From Lachnospiraceae bacterium (GTDB lineage: Bacteria > Bacillota > Clostridia > Lachnospirales > Lachnospiraceae): 6,930 bases of DNA. The notes below the pieces were generated by a model, which made no database searches, was not told the DNA's origin, and worked only from the letters and a program-made list of their open reading frames with translations. Position numbers and translations under genes: made by a program. Of this stretch, positions 1 through 6,108 are shown piece after piece; the stretch's first letter is position 1; each line of letters starts with the position of its first letter. Location of the stretch: NCBI GenBank assembly GCA_003542935.1, contig DPJQ01000047.1, positions 3,818 to 10,747 on the forward strand, read 5' to 3'.

Positions 1-251
1 AACAGATGTCCCGGGCCGCCAGTATGTCGCCGAAATATTTCTGCCGCTTTTTCATGGACATGACCCACAAAACGCCCATGGACTATCTGAACTATCAGCG
101 GGTGGAGCATGCCGCTTTCCTGCTTTCCACCTCCCACAGTTCGGTGACGGACGTGGCTTTCAGCTGCGGCTTTAACGATCTGAGTTATTTTATCAAAACC
201 TTCAAGCGCTATAAGGGCGTGACACCGGGACGGTTCACGCGGCATCCGTAA
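1..251 (+). CDS. AraC-family transcriptional regulator, C-terminal part (5' end outside window)
   Basis: This is the C-terminal DNA-binding domain of an AraC/XylS-type regulator; the reading frame is open to the left edge, so the sensor domain lies outside the window. The visible part has the usual two helix-turn-helix units. The first covers MSPKYFCRFF followed by the linking helix (PMDYLNYQRVEHAAFLL). The second reads SVTDVAFSCGFNDLSYFIKTFKRYKG and ends with the family's TPGRF close. The Met codon at base 6 lies inside the domain and is not a believable start. The gene converges on the microcompartment operon and is separated from it by a terminator hairpin. Whether it regulates that operon cannot be told from here. 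Family assignment is firm; the ligand is unknown. Confidence 0.9.
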   Translation, partial: QMSRAASMSPKYFCRFFMDMTHKTPMDYLNYQRVEHAAFLLSTSHSSVTDVAFSCGFNDLSYFIKTFKRYKGVTPGRFTRHP

Positions 252-265
252 GATAATAAGACAGT

Positions 266-306
266 AAAAGCTGTACGGAATCATAGCAATTCCCGTACAG
301 CTTTTT
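266..306. terminator. bidirectional intrinsic terminator between convergent genes
   Basis: A long inverted repeat has a left arm AAAAGCTGTACGGAA (266-280) and a right arm TTCCCGTACAGCTTTTT (290-306), with a 9-nt loop and one bulged base. It gives a stem of about 15 bp followed by five Ts on the plus strand and four on the minus strand. It starts 15 bases after the AraC stop and 28 bases beyond the alcohol dehydrogenase stop, so it can serve both transcripts. It is the only convincing terminator in the window, which suggests that the minus-strand genes share one transcript end. Confidence 0.88.
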
Positions 307-333
307 CATCTGCTACTATGTTTTATACTTTTC

Positions 334-1479
334 CTACCACAGTTTCGCGTAAATATGCTTGATCTCCTCCACCGTGACCGGCCTCGGATTGGTAGCCGTA
401 CAGGCATCCTTCAAGGCATTCTCAGCCATCTCGTCCAGTGCGTCAAAATATTGCACGGCGTCGATGGTCTTCATCTCCGAAATGCTCATGGGAATGTTCA
501 TCTCCTTCATCATGAACTGTGTCCAGTTCACCAGGGAACGCACACCCATGACCGGATTGTAGCTGGACAGCCCCAGGATATGGGCCGCCGACGCATAGCG
601 CTCCACGGCAGGCAGATATTCTTTCTGGCTGCGGCTGCTGTGGTTAATGTTTGAATTAAACTCAATAATATAGGGCAGCAGCATGGCATTGGCACGGCCG
701 TGGGGGATATGGAACCTGGCGCCCAGCTGATGGGCCAGGCTGTGGTTGATCCCCAGGGAGGCCGTATTGAAGGCCAGCCCCGCCAGACAGGAGGCCACAT
801 GCATCTTCTGCCTTGCGTGCATATCGTTGCCGTCATAATAAGTCCGCAGCAGGAACACACTGCAGATCTCCATGGACTTCTCCGCCAACGCCGCAGAAAA
901 TTCGTTATGGTTCGTGCTTACATAGGATTCCAGAGCATGGGTAAATACGTCCATGCCTGTATCTGCCGTGACTGCCGGGGGAACGCTCTTTACCAGCTCT
1001 GCGTCCAGAATCGCCTCGTCGGCGGTCAGACTGTCGGACACCAGAGGATATTTCACTTTCGCGTTGGTGTCATTGACCACGGCAAAAGCGGTGACCTCCG
1101 AACCCGTCCCGCTGGTGGTGGGAATGGCGATCAGCCCCACTTCGCCGTAATGGTCGATCTGCAGCGCAAACTCACGGATGGATTTGGAGGAATCGATAGC
1201 CGATCCGCCGCCCACCGCCACGATCGCATCCGGCCGGTACTGCAAAAAGGCTTTCACGCCCTCGGATATCTTATCGATCGGCGCATCCGGAACCACGTCG
1301 CTGAAAATCGTGTACGCTTTTCCCGCAGACTCAAGAGGCTTAGTGATATAATCGACCATACCGCTTTGTTTCACATAGGGATCGGTAATAATCATAATCC
1401 GATTATAAGGAATATCTTTCAGACGATCCAGTGCGTTGTCTCCGAAATGGATCGTTGTAAGGATTTTAAATGTATTCAT
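334..1479 (-). CDS. iron-dependent (group III) alcohol dehydrogenase, PduQ-like
   Basis: This is a 381-residue NAD(P)-dependent, metal-dependent alcohol dehydrogenase. In a microcompartment it would reduce part of the internal aldehyde (for example propanal to 1-propanol) and regenerate NAD+. The nucleotide-binding motif GGGSAID is at residues 90-96, and TTSGTGSE, typical of the family, at 121-128. The metal-binding residues appear to be Asp177 and His181 (in MDVFTHALE), His246 (NHSLAH) and His260 (IPHGRAN). Length is normal. The ATG at 1479 has a GAGAGGG ribosome binding site just upstream. It lies downstream of the DeoR gene across a 58-base gap that holds a small conserved hairpin. Membership of the iron ADH family is certain; the PduQ-like role is inferred from its place in the operon, and lactaldehyde reductase or butanol dehydrogenase activity is possible. 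Confidence 0.9.
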   Translation of the reverse strand: MNTFKILTTIHFGDNALDRLKDIPYNRIMIITDPYVKQSGMVDYITKPLESAGKAYTIFSDVVPDAPIDKISEGVKAFLQYRPDAIVAVGGGSAIDSSKSIREFALQIDHYGEVGLIAIPTTSGTGSEVTAFAVVNDTNAKVKYPLVSDSLTADEAILDAELVKSVPPAVTADTGMDVFTHALESYVSTNHNEFSAALAEKSMEICSVFLLRTYYDGNDMHARQKMHVASCLAGLAFNTASLGINHSLAHQLGARFHIPHGRANAMLLPYIIEFNSNINHSSRSQKEYLPAVERYASAAHILGLSSYNPVMGVRSLVNWTQFMMKEMNIPMSISEMKTIDAVQYFDALDEMAENALKDACTATNPRPVTVEEIKHIYAKLW

Positions 1480-1497
1480 AGCACCCTCTCAAATTCT

Positions 1498-1524
1498 GTA
1501 ACCGCTCAGTGCTTTCACGGTCAC
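1498..1524 (-). repeat. 27-nt hairpin element, copy 2, upstream of the alcohol dehydrogenase
   Basis: As minus-strand RNA this element has arms GTGACCGT and GCGGTTAC around an 11-nt loop GAAAGCACTGA. All eight pairs form if two G-U wobbles are allowed. It matches the element at 6801-6827 in 22 of 27 bases. It ends 18 bases before the alcohol dehydrogenase start, just upstream of its ribosome binding site. Weaker likeness to the first copy continues to about base 1537, where the TCCATT motif recurs, and touches the DeoR stop codon. There is no T-tract, so it is not a standard terminator. Confidence 0.65.
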
Positions 1525-1537
1525 ATACATAAGTCCA

Positions 1538-2317
1538 TTATTTTTCCGTTTTTCCCGACGGATAGATACATTCCACCCCCAGGCCCGCAAAAAGCCTGAG
1601 CCACTTCGTCTCCGGCTCCTGATCCGTAATCACGCCGGACAATCCGGCAAAAGTATCGATTCTGCAGAAAGTGTCCTGGTCAAATTTGGAATGATCCACA
1701 GCCAGATACACCTTTTTAGACGAACGGATCATTGCCTTTTTTACTTCGGCAAATACTTCCTGGGGATCCGTAAAACCATATTCCATGCTTAAACCTTTAC
1801 AGGAGAGGAACAATTTGTCCGCACAATACTTTTCTACCCCTGCCCGGGCCGAATCACCAAGCAAAGCCAGATAGCCCTCTTTCACAAGCCCTCCGGTGGA
1901 AATGATATCCCATCCGGACACGTCTGACAGCTCAATAATGGCTTCAAGGGAATTAGTAACCACCGTCAAACGCATCTTCTGCTTCAATGCTTTTGCAATG
2001 AATACGCTTGTACTGCTGGCATCAAGCATAATATGGTCGCCGTCCTCAACCAGTTTTGCCGCCAGCTCGGCAATCTTCTGTTTGCCGGCCACATTACGGT
2101 TTTTACGGATATTAAAGGGCATATCCATACTGCTGTTGTCATTGATGACAGCACCGCCATAGCTCTTGATCGCCAGACCGTCATTCTCCAGTTTTTCCTG
2201 ATCCCTGCGTATGGTTTCCTCGGAAACTCCGTAGAGCTGGCTCAGCTCGCTGACAACGACCCGCTTTTCTATCTGCAATTTTTCCAGTATCAGATTACGT
2301 CTCTCAAGAGCTAACAA
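1538..2317 (-). CDS. DeoR/GlpR-family transcriptional regulator
   Basis: This is a sugar-phosphate-responsive regulator of the DeoR family, about 259 residues, and the likely local regulator of the microcompartment operon. The N-terminal winged helix-turn-helix spans roughly residues 17-45 (VVSELSQLYGVSEETIRRD, then the wing ending SYGGAV). The C-terminal DeoRC sensor domain shows MLDASST at 97-103, TNS at 121-123, STGG at 140-143 and DHSKF at 208-212, which are typical of the phosphosugar-binding fold. I chose the TTG at 2317 as start. It is preceded by AAAGGAGA at 5 bases, and it gives the usual family opening (MLALERRNLIL). The GTG at 2344 would lie upstream of that ribosome binding site. 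The gene follows the PduT-like gene by 43 bases with no terminator between them. DeoR regulators commonly repress until the sugar phosphate binds; fuculose or rhamnulose phosphate is a guess. Confidence 0.9.
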   Translation of the reverse strand: MLALERRNLILEKLQIEKRVVVSELSQLYGVSEETIRRDQEKLENDGLAIKSYGGAVINDNSSMDMPFNIRKNRNVAGKQKIAELAAKLVEDGDHIMLDASSTSVFIAKALKQKMRLTVVTNSLEAIIELSDVSGWDIISTGGLVKEGYLALLGDSARAGVEKYCADKLFLSCKGLSMEYGFTDPQEVFAEVKKAMIRSSKKVYLAVDHSKFDQDTFCRIDTFAGLSGVITDQEPETKWLRLFAGLGVECIYPSGKTEK

Positions 2318-2330
2318 TGCTGTCTCCTTT
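2318..2330 (-). promoter_or_regulatory. ribosome binding site setting a TTG start for the DeoR gene
   Basis: AAAGGAGA (2323-2330) lies 5 bases before the TTG codon at 2315-2317. Upstream in-frame starts would put this site inside the coding region and give an N-terminus unlike the DeoR family. Confidence 0.75.
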
Positions 2331-2343
2331 CGCCATGGGCACA

Positions 2344-2357
2344 CCTGGTATACCGGG
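2344..2357. promoter_or_regulatory. palindrome upstream of DeoR gene, candidate operator
   Basis: CCTGGTATACCGGG contains the perfect 8-bp palindrome GGTATACC. The flanking bases are also symmetric apart from one T/G position. It starts in the short gap after the stop of the PduT-like gene, and its near edge is 26 bases upstream of the DeoR start. With no loop it cannot form a good hairpin, so a protein-binding site is more likely than a terminator. A DeoR autoregulatory operator is possible, but no second copy is visible in the window. Confidence 0.3.
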
Positions 2358-2360
2358 GCA

Positions 2361-2909
2361 TCACAAAATGGACGCCGCTATTTTCTTGTCGGGATGAGCG
2401 ATGACGGACGAATCCAGGTACATACCCTTGGGGCCCACAACTGTTTTGGCCTTGTCGATGGCCGCCGATACGGCAGAAACCTCGCCGGTCAGGAGCATGT
2501 AAGATTTTCCGCACATACCCTTGGCGATACGAAGCTCGATCAGCTCCACAATGGCCGTCTTGGCCGCTGCATCCGCCGCCTCGATGATGGCAGCCACATC
2601 ATAGGTCTCAATGATCCCCAAAGCGCTGATATCTTCCACATGGGTAGCGCCGTAAATGGCCGGGAATATGGACTCGTGGGGGTTGCCCAGCACCATACTG
2701 TCGATCAGCTGGGTCTCATACTGAGTGCAGGCGGCATCCACAGCCGCTTTTACCGCGCTCAGATCTCCGGAAACTATAGCGATGTACTTTCCGGGACATA
2801 CTGCCTGTGCCTCTACAAGCTCTACTTCCGAAGTCTTTACCATAGCATCCGCGGCAGTAATACCGGTAGCTACGGTCTTAAATTCAATCATACCGATTGC
2901 TTTACTCAT
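2361..2909 (-). CDS. pduT: PduT-like trimeric shell protein with two BMC domains (BMC-T)
   Basis: This is a shell protein of 182 residues with two tandem BMC domains, each trimer acting as a pseudohexamer. Domain 1 covers about residues 3-85 and domain 2 about 96-181; both begin with the typical strand (IGMIEFK, LGIIETY) followed by an AADA helix. Length and the GNPHESIFPAI linker fit the PduT type, which is known to bind an iron-sulfur cluster at its central pore. Pore loop 1 carries Cys38 (AVCPGK), as in PduT. Pore loop 2 carries Cys133 (GMCGK), which looks unusual. The ATG at 2909 is chosen because AAAGGA lies 10 bases upstream; the GTG at 2918 is too close to it. The gene begins 24 bases after the PduS-like gene, its presumed electron-transfer partner. 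Confidence 0.92.
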   Translation of the reverse strand: MSKAIGMIEFKTVATGITAADAMVKTSEVELVEAQAVCPGKYIAIVSGDLSAVKAAVDAACTQYETQLIDSMVLGNPHESIFPAIYGATHVEDISALGIIETYDVAAIIEAADAAAKTAIVELIELRIAKGMCGKSYMLLTGEVSAVSAAIDKAKTVVGPKGMYLDSSVIAHPDKKIAASIL

Positions 2910-2933
2910 ATTGTGCACGTCCTTTCTATGCCA

Positions 2934-4259
2934 CTACGCCACGATTACAATGGTCTGGCCATTTACATCGGCGACCTTGCCGCTGATGGATGCGTGGATC
3001 GCAACGCTGAGCGCCTTGTCCGCCGGTTTGGCGATCATCTGCCCCGCTGTCACCACATCACCCTTGCTCACTACGGGCTGAGCCGGTGCTCCGATATGCT
3101 GGCTGAGTTTCACTGTAACTTTCTTCACCGCCGCCACCTGATCATCCAGAGGCGCCGGCCTGTCGTACTTCGTCAATCCCAGCCTGGCCATCAGCCTCTC
3201 CTCGGGAACCTTGCGGTATTCCCGGGCTTCTTCCACGGAACGGGCCGTTACCTGGGGCACCTTCACACCGTTCTGACGCAGCCCCAGTTTAAAGTCTGCC
3301 ATCAGGGATCGGGGCGCCAGGGTCTGCGGACAGGAATACATCTCGCAGACACCGCAGGAACAGCAGAAGAACGTATTGACATACGGCGTAGTGTCCTGGA
3401 AATCCTTGTTCGATGTGGCACGCATAAACATATGCGGCTGAATCGGATGACCGAGATTAAATCTGGGACAGAGATCCGTACACATATGGCACTGGCAGCA
3501 GATCGAAGCTGCCCGTTTCATATCAATAGATGGTTTTCTTCTTTTCTTATTTACTATAATGTGGTCATTGGGCAGCACCAGCACGGCGTTGGTGGTCTTG
3601 GTGACCGGCATATCCGCCGAACCGATAAAGCCCATCATGGGGCCGCCCACAAAATATACCGGATCCTTACAGGTGGCTACTCCGGCCATGGCCACTACCT
3701 CGCCGATGGAAGTGCCGATTGGCACCCGCACCGTAACGGGATTGGCCACCTCGGCCACTACGGATACCAGTTTATCCGTAACCGGTTCCTGCTTCTCTAC
3801 AGCCCGATATACATTATAGACCGTCTCCACATTAAACACGGCGACTCCCTGCTCGATGGGAAGTCCGCCCGGACGCACTACCCGGCCCGTGGCCTCATAG
3901 ATCAAAACCACTTCGTCTCCCATCGGATATACCTCCGGAAGCTGATGGATCCTGACCTTCGGGAACTCGTCCACATATGTATTCAGCGCTTTGATGGTAT
4001 CCACATAGGATTCCTTCACACCGATGATCGCCTCATTTGCACCGACGACATCGGCTATCATGCTGAAAGTTTTCATAATCTCATATGCGTGCTTCTCCAG
4101 AAGCTGTCTGTGCAGCTTCAGCAGCGGCTCGCACTCCGCGCAGTTCAATAAAATCGTATTTGCCCGCTCATCCAGCTTGGCATAGGTCGGAAAACCGGCG
4201 CCGCCGGCGCCCACGATACCATTGTCCTGCATGATTTTCTTTAATTCGTTGATATCCAT
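2934..4259 (-). CDS. pduS: PduS/RnfC-like flavin and iron-sulfur protein
   Basis: This is a 441-residue RnfC-like protein related to PduS, which binds FMN and two [4Fe-4S] clusters and passes electrons from NADH, in the Pdu system for cobalamin reduction. The N-terminal glycine-rich motif GAGGAGFPTYAKL is at 17-29, followed by NCAECEPLL (39-47). An SLBB-type segment follows around 172-200 (VTVRVPIGTSIGEVV). Cluster motif 1 has Cys254, 257, 260 and 264; motif 2 has Cys299, 302, 305 and 310, each ending in CP. The C-terminal 60 residues look like a barrel-sandwich hybrid (VVSKGDVVTAGQMIAKP). No membrane segment is evident. The ATG at 4259 follows the EutN stop by 4 bases, and GGAG overlaps that stop, so translation is probably coupled. 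In B12-free, glycyl-radical systems its electron acceptor is unsettled; re-oxidising NADH through the PduT pore is one idea. Confidence 0.93.
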   Translation of the reverse strand: MDINELKKIMQDNGIVGAGGAGFPTYAKLDERANTILLNCAECEPLLKLHRQLLEKHAYEIMKTFSMIADVVGANEAIIGVKESYVDTIKALNTYVDEFPKVRIHQLPEVYPMGDEVVLIYEATGRVVRPGGLPIEQGVAVFNVETVYNVYRAVEKQEPVTDKLVSVVAEVANPVTVRVPIGTSIGEVVAMAGVATCKDPVYFVGGPMMGFIGSADMPVTKTTNAVLVLPNDHIIVNKKRRKPSIDMKRAASICCQCHMCTDLCPRFNLGHPIQPHMFMRATSNKDFQDTTPYVNTFFCCSCGVCEMYSCPQTLAPRSLMADFKLGLRQNGVKVPQVTARSVEEAREYRKVPEERLMARLGLTKYDRPAPLDDQVAAVKKVTVKLSQHIGAPAQPVVSKGDVVTAGQMIAKPADKALSVAIHASISGKVADVNGQTIVIVA

Positions 4260-4263
4260 GCCA

Positions 4264-4530
4264 CTACTCCAATCCTGCTCCGTCATCAATGATACCTACT
4301 ATCGCAGCGTCGACCGGAGCGGTATCCAGCCCGCAGCCTATCCTGGCCGCACTGCCCTGCGCAACTAAGACATACTCGCCTACACCGGCGCCGATATTGT
4401 CTATGGCCACGATACGATTCAGGTCTGCTTTCATATGATGCACAGGTTCTACAATCATAAATTTCTGTCCGATCAGATTGTCGCTTTTCCTTGTAGAAAC
4501 AACGCTCCCTACTACTTTGCCTACAATCAT
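4264..4530 (-). CDS. eutN: EutN/CcmL-type pentameric vertex protein (BMC-P)
   Basis: This 88-residue protein is of the EutN/CcmL family, whose pentamers cap the vertices of the shell. It starts with the family pattern MIVGKVVGSVVST, followed by the middle stretch KFMIVEPV. After that come VAIDNIGAGVGEYVLVAQGSAAR and DAAIVGIID near the C-terminus, all diagnostic of the fold. Length is typical. The ATG at 4530 has GGAGG six bases upstream. The gene overlaps the ribosome binding site of the PduS-like gene and follows PduL across a 101-base gap containing a GC-rich hairpin. Vertex proteins are needed in few copies, so that gap could help lower output. Confidence 0.95.
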   Translation of the reverse strand: MIVGKVVGSVVSTRKSDNLIGQKFMIVEPVHHMKADLNRIVAIDNIGAGVGEYVLVAQGSAARIGCGLDTAPVDAAIVGIIDDGAGLE

Positions 4531-4596
4531 CTCCTACCTCCATTGCGCAACTATTGTATGTATCTGCCGGAAACCTTTCGGCCGCCGGTACACTGC

Positions 4597-4621
4597 CAGG
4601 GGCGAAGAATCCCCGCCCCTG
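4597..4621 (-). promoter_or_regulatory. GC-rich hairpin between PduL and EutN genes
   Basis: Perfect 8-bp arms CAGGGGCG (4597-4604) and CGCCCCTG (4614-4621) enclose a 9-nt loop. The hairpin lies 10 bases beyond the PduL stop in the 101-base gap before the EutN gene, the longest gap inside the operon. There is no T-tract on either side, so it does not look like an intrinsic terminator. It may mark an RNA processing or stability point. The rest of the gap (4531-4596) shows only the EutN ribosome binding site. Confidence 0.5.
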
Positions 4622-4631
4622 AACAAACCTC

Positions 4632-5276
4632 TTATTTGAACATTCTCACTGTATCGCCATGTCGGATACCCGCGGCATTCGCCTCGTCGGTATCGATATG
4701 CATTTCCAATGTAAAGCTGTCATGTACGCGGATCTTCACATGATTGAAGGTTGTTCCCCTCTCATTTTCTGCAACGACGGAGACGATATCGCCGTCCTTT
4801 ACGCCCGCCGCAGCCGCATCCGCCGGTGACATATGGATATGTCTCTGGGCCACGATGCACCCCTCATTCAGATACAACACGCCTTTGGGCCCGACCAACG
4901 CGATCGGCGCAGAGCCGACGGTATTGCCGGATTCCCGGACAGGGGCCTTGATGCCCAGCTTCAGAGCGTCCGTCTTGGAGATCTCTACCTGGGATGCCTT
5001 GCGGCAGGGCCCGAGAATACGGACATTCTCAATCGCACGCAGCTTCAATCCAACCAGCGTCACCTGCTCATTGGAAGCGAACTGGCCGCCCATCAGCTCT
5101 TTTTTCTTTGTGAGCTGATAGCCCTCCCCAAACAGGACTTCCAGATCTGCCTGGGTCAGATGCACATGTCTTGCGGATACACCCACAGGAAGGGCGAATC
5201 CCTGCCTGGAAGGCGCACTCTGTTCCATGGCCTCCATAACCATCCTGGTAATTAACTCAATATCCTGAGATTGCAA
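4632..5276 (-). CDS. pduL: PduL-type phosphate acyltransferase (phosphotransacylase)
   Basis: PduL converts acyl-CoA and phosphate to acyl phosphate inside the microcompartment, recycling CoA for the aldehyde dehydrogenase. The protein has 214 residues and both PTAC domains. The zinc-binding signature shows as His37 and His39 (SARHVHL), Glu98 (QVEISKTD), His146 and His148 (RHIHMSPADA), and His193 (EMHIDTDEAN). Residues 1-19 (SQDIELITRMVMEAMEQ) form an amphipathic helix typical of an encapsulation peptide, followed by a flexible PSRQG linker, so the enzyme is expected in the lumen. The start is taken as the TTG at 5276, with AGGTG upstream at normal spacing; this keeps the whole helix, while the next Met would remove half of it. 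It lies 20 bases after the extended BMC-H gene. Confidence 0.95.
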   Translation of the reverse strand: MQSQDIELITRMVMEAMEQSAPSRQGFALPVGVSARHVHLTQADLEVLFGEGYQLTKKKELMGGQFASNEQVTLVGLKLRAIENVRILGPCRKASQVEISKTDALKLGIKAPVRESGNTVGSAPIALVGPKGVLYLNEGCIVAQRHIHMSPADAAAAGVKDGDIVSVVAENERGTTFNHVKIRVHDSFTLEMHIDTDEANAAGIRHGDTVRMFK

Positions 5277-5296
5277 GCTGACACCTACTTTCCTGT

Positions 5297-5794
5297 TTAT
5301 TTAACTGCCGGAAGAATTTTCTCAACATCCTCATGCGGTCTCGGAATAACATGAGTCGCCACCAGCTCACCCAGTCTGGACGCCGCGTTAGCGCCGGCCT
5401 CAACGGATGATTTCACAGCGCCTACGTCGCCGCGGACCATCACTGTCACCAGACCGGAACCGATCTTCTCCGTTCCCACCAGGCTCACGTTAGCTGCCTT
5501 GCACATTGCGTCAGCCGCCTCGATATTCGCTACCAAACCTCTGGTTTCTACCATTCCCAATGCTTCCTGTGCCATTTTTTTATCCTCCTTCTGGATTACG
5601 GGATCTGTCTGATCCACTTTTTTTACAATAGTGTCGCCGGATGCCGCCTCTTCGGCAGCCGCCTTTGCCACGGTTGATTCCTTTTTACCTGCTGTTACTT
5701 TTTTCGTTGCCGCCCTGGAAGAGCCTGTGTTCTTCGCAGCAACAGCTTTTTTAGGGGCAGCCGCTTTACTGGTTGTTTTCTTGATTTCCGCCAT
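5297..5794 (-). CDS. BMC-H shell protein with lysine/alanine-rich N-terminal extension
   Basis: This 165-residue protein has an unusual N-terminal extension (1-73) and a canonical hexameric BMC domain (74-165). The extension is low-complexity, rich in Lys, Ala, Thr and Ser. In residues 1-44 there are 12 basic and 2 acidic residues, reminiscent of histone H1-like tails; residues 45-73 are more acidic. The shell domain opens MAQEALGMVETRGL, has pore loop EKIGSG, and ends PRPHEDVEKILPAVK. It is about 87% identical (79 of 91) to the BMC-H encoded at 6150-6425. The ATG at 5794 is chosen because AGGGGGA precedes it by 6 bases; the Met codon at 5818 would lie upstream of that site. A second strong ribosome binding site and ATG sit exactly at the start of the shell domain, so a 92-residue form is probably made too. 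The role of the tail is unknown: cargo binding, nucleic acid binding or positioning are possible. Confidence 0.9.
   Translation of the reverse strand: MAEIKKTTSKAAAPKKAVAAKNTGSSRAATKKVTAGKKESTVAKAAAEEAASGDTIVKKVDQTDPVIQKEDKKMAQEALGMVETRGLVANIEAADAMCKAANVSLVGTEKIGSGLVTVMVRGDVGAVKSSVEAGANAASRLGELVATHVIPRPHEDVEKILPAVK
5573..5590 (-). promoter_or_regulatory. internal Shine-Dalgarno and ATG inside the extended BMC-H gene
   Basis: AAGGAGG (5584-5590) is followed after 8 bases by the in-frame ATG at 5573-5575. It encodes part of the QKEDKK stretch in the long protein, and would start a 92-residue BMC-H beginning MAQEALGM. The related gene at 6425 begins at the matching Met with the same AGGAGGAT and 8-base spacing, there as its natural start. 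Two products from one gene are therefore likely. Confidence 0.75.
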
Positions 5795-5805
5795 GTCTTG
5801 TCCCC

Positions 5806-6093
5806 CTATTTCTTCCAACGTTTTGCGCTAAGCTCGACGATTCGCACAATTTCTTCATGGGGACGGGCTATGACTGCATGACATGCCGGTTTTTTGAGGC
5901 ATTTTTCACATGCCGCATCAATCGCCTGCTGGCAGGCGGAAATGTCGCCCTCAATGATCAGGGTGACCAGACGTCCGCCCATTTTCCTCTCCCAGCTGGC
6001 CAGAGTCACATCGGCGGTCTTGCACATAATATCCAGCGCATCCATGGCCGCCACCACGCCCGGCACTTCAAAAAAGCCATACGATTTTCCCAT
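5806..6093 (-). CDS. cysteine-rich BMC-H shell protein with altered pore
   Basis: This is a single-domain hexameric shell protein of 95 residues. It opens MGKSYGFFEVPGVVAAMDALDIM, a typical BMC strand and helix, and ends with ARPHEEIVRIVEL and a basic tail KRWKK. Where canonical BMC-H proteins have KIGSG at the pore, this one has KMGGR (38-42), putting an arginine near the pore and probably changing what passes. It has five cysteines (24, 54, 62, 65, 71), with a CxxC followed five residues later by a third. AGGAGGA stands 7 bases before the ATG at 6093, directly behind a small hairpin. Its stop is 11 bases from the start of the extended BMC-H gene. Shell function is certain; the specialised role is not known. 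Confidence 0.92.
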   Translation of the reverse strand: MGKSYGFFEVPGVVAAMDALDIMCKTADVTLASWERKMGGRLVTLIIEGDISACQQAIDAACEKCLKKPACHAVIARPHEEIVRIVELSAKRWKK

Positions 6094-6108
6094 GTTCTTC
6101 TCCTCCTG

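Noticed and set aside
700..1599. Plus-strand open frame of 299 codons
   Set aside because: It is a shadow of the alcohol dehydrogenase and the end of the DeoR gene; no family motif and no ribosome binding site context.
2394..4151. Long plus-strand open frame of 585 codons
   Set aside because: It is antisense to the PduS-like and PduT-like genes; its translation is rich in His, Arg and Gly with no recognisable domain, and the minus-strand genes are unmistakable.
4286..4543. Minus-strand frame with an ATG just upstream of the EutN start
   Set aside because: It overlaps EutN in another frame and encodes Arg/Cys-rich sequence without family likeness; its ATG overlaps the EutN ribosome binding site region by chance.
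4597..4621. Hairpin after PduL as an intrinsic terminator
   Set aside because: The stem is strong, but no T-run follows on the minus strand and the operon clearly continues.
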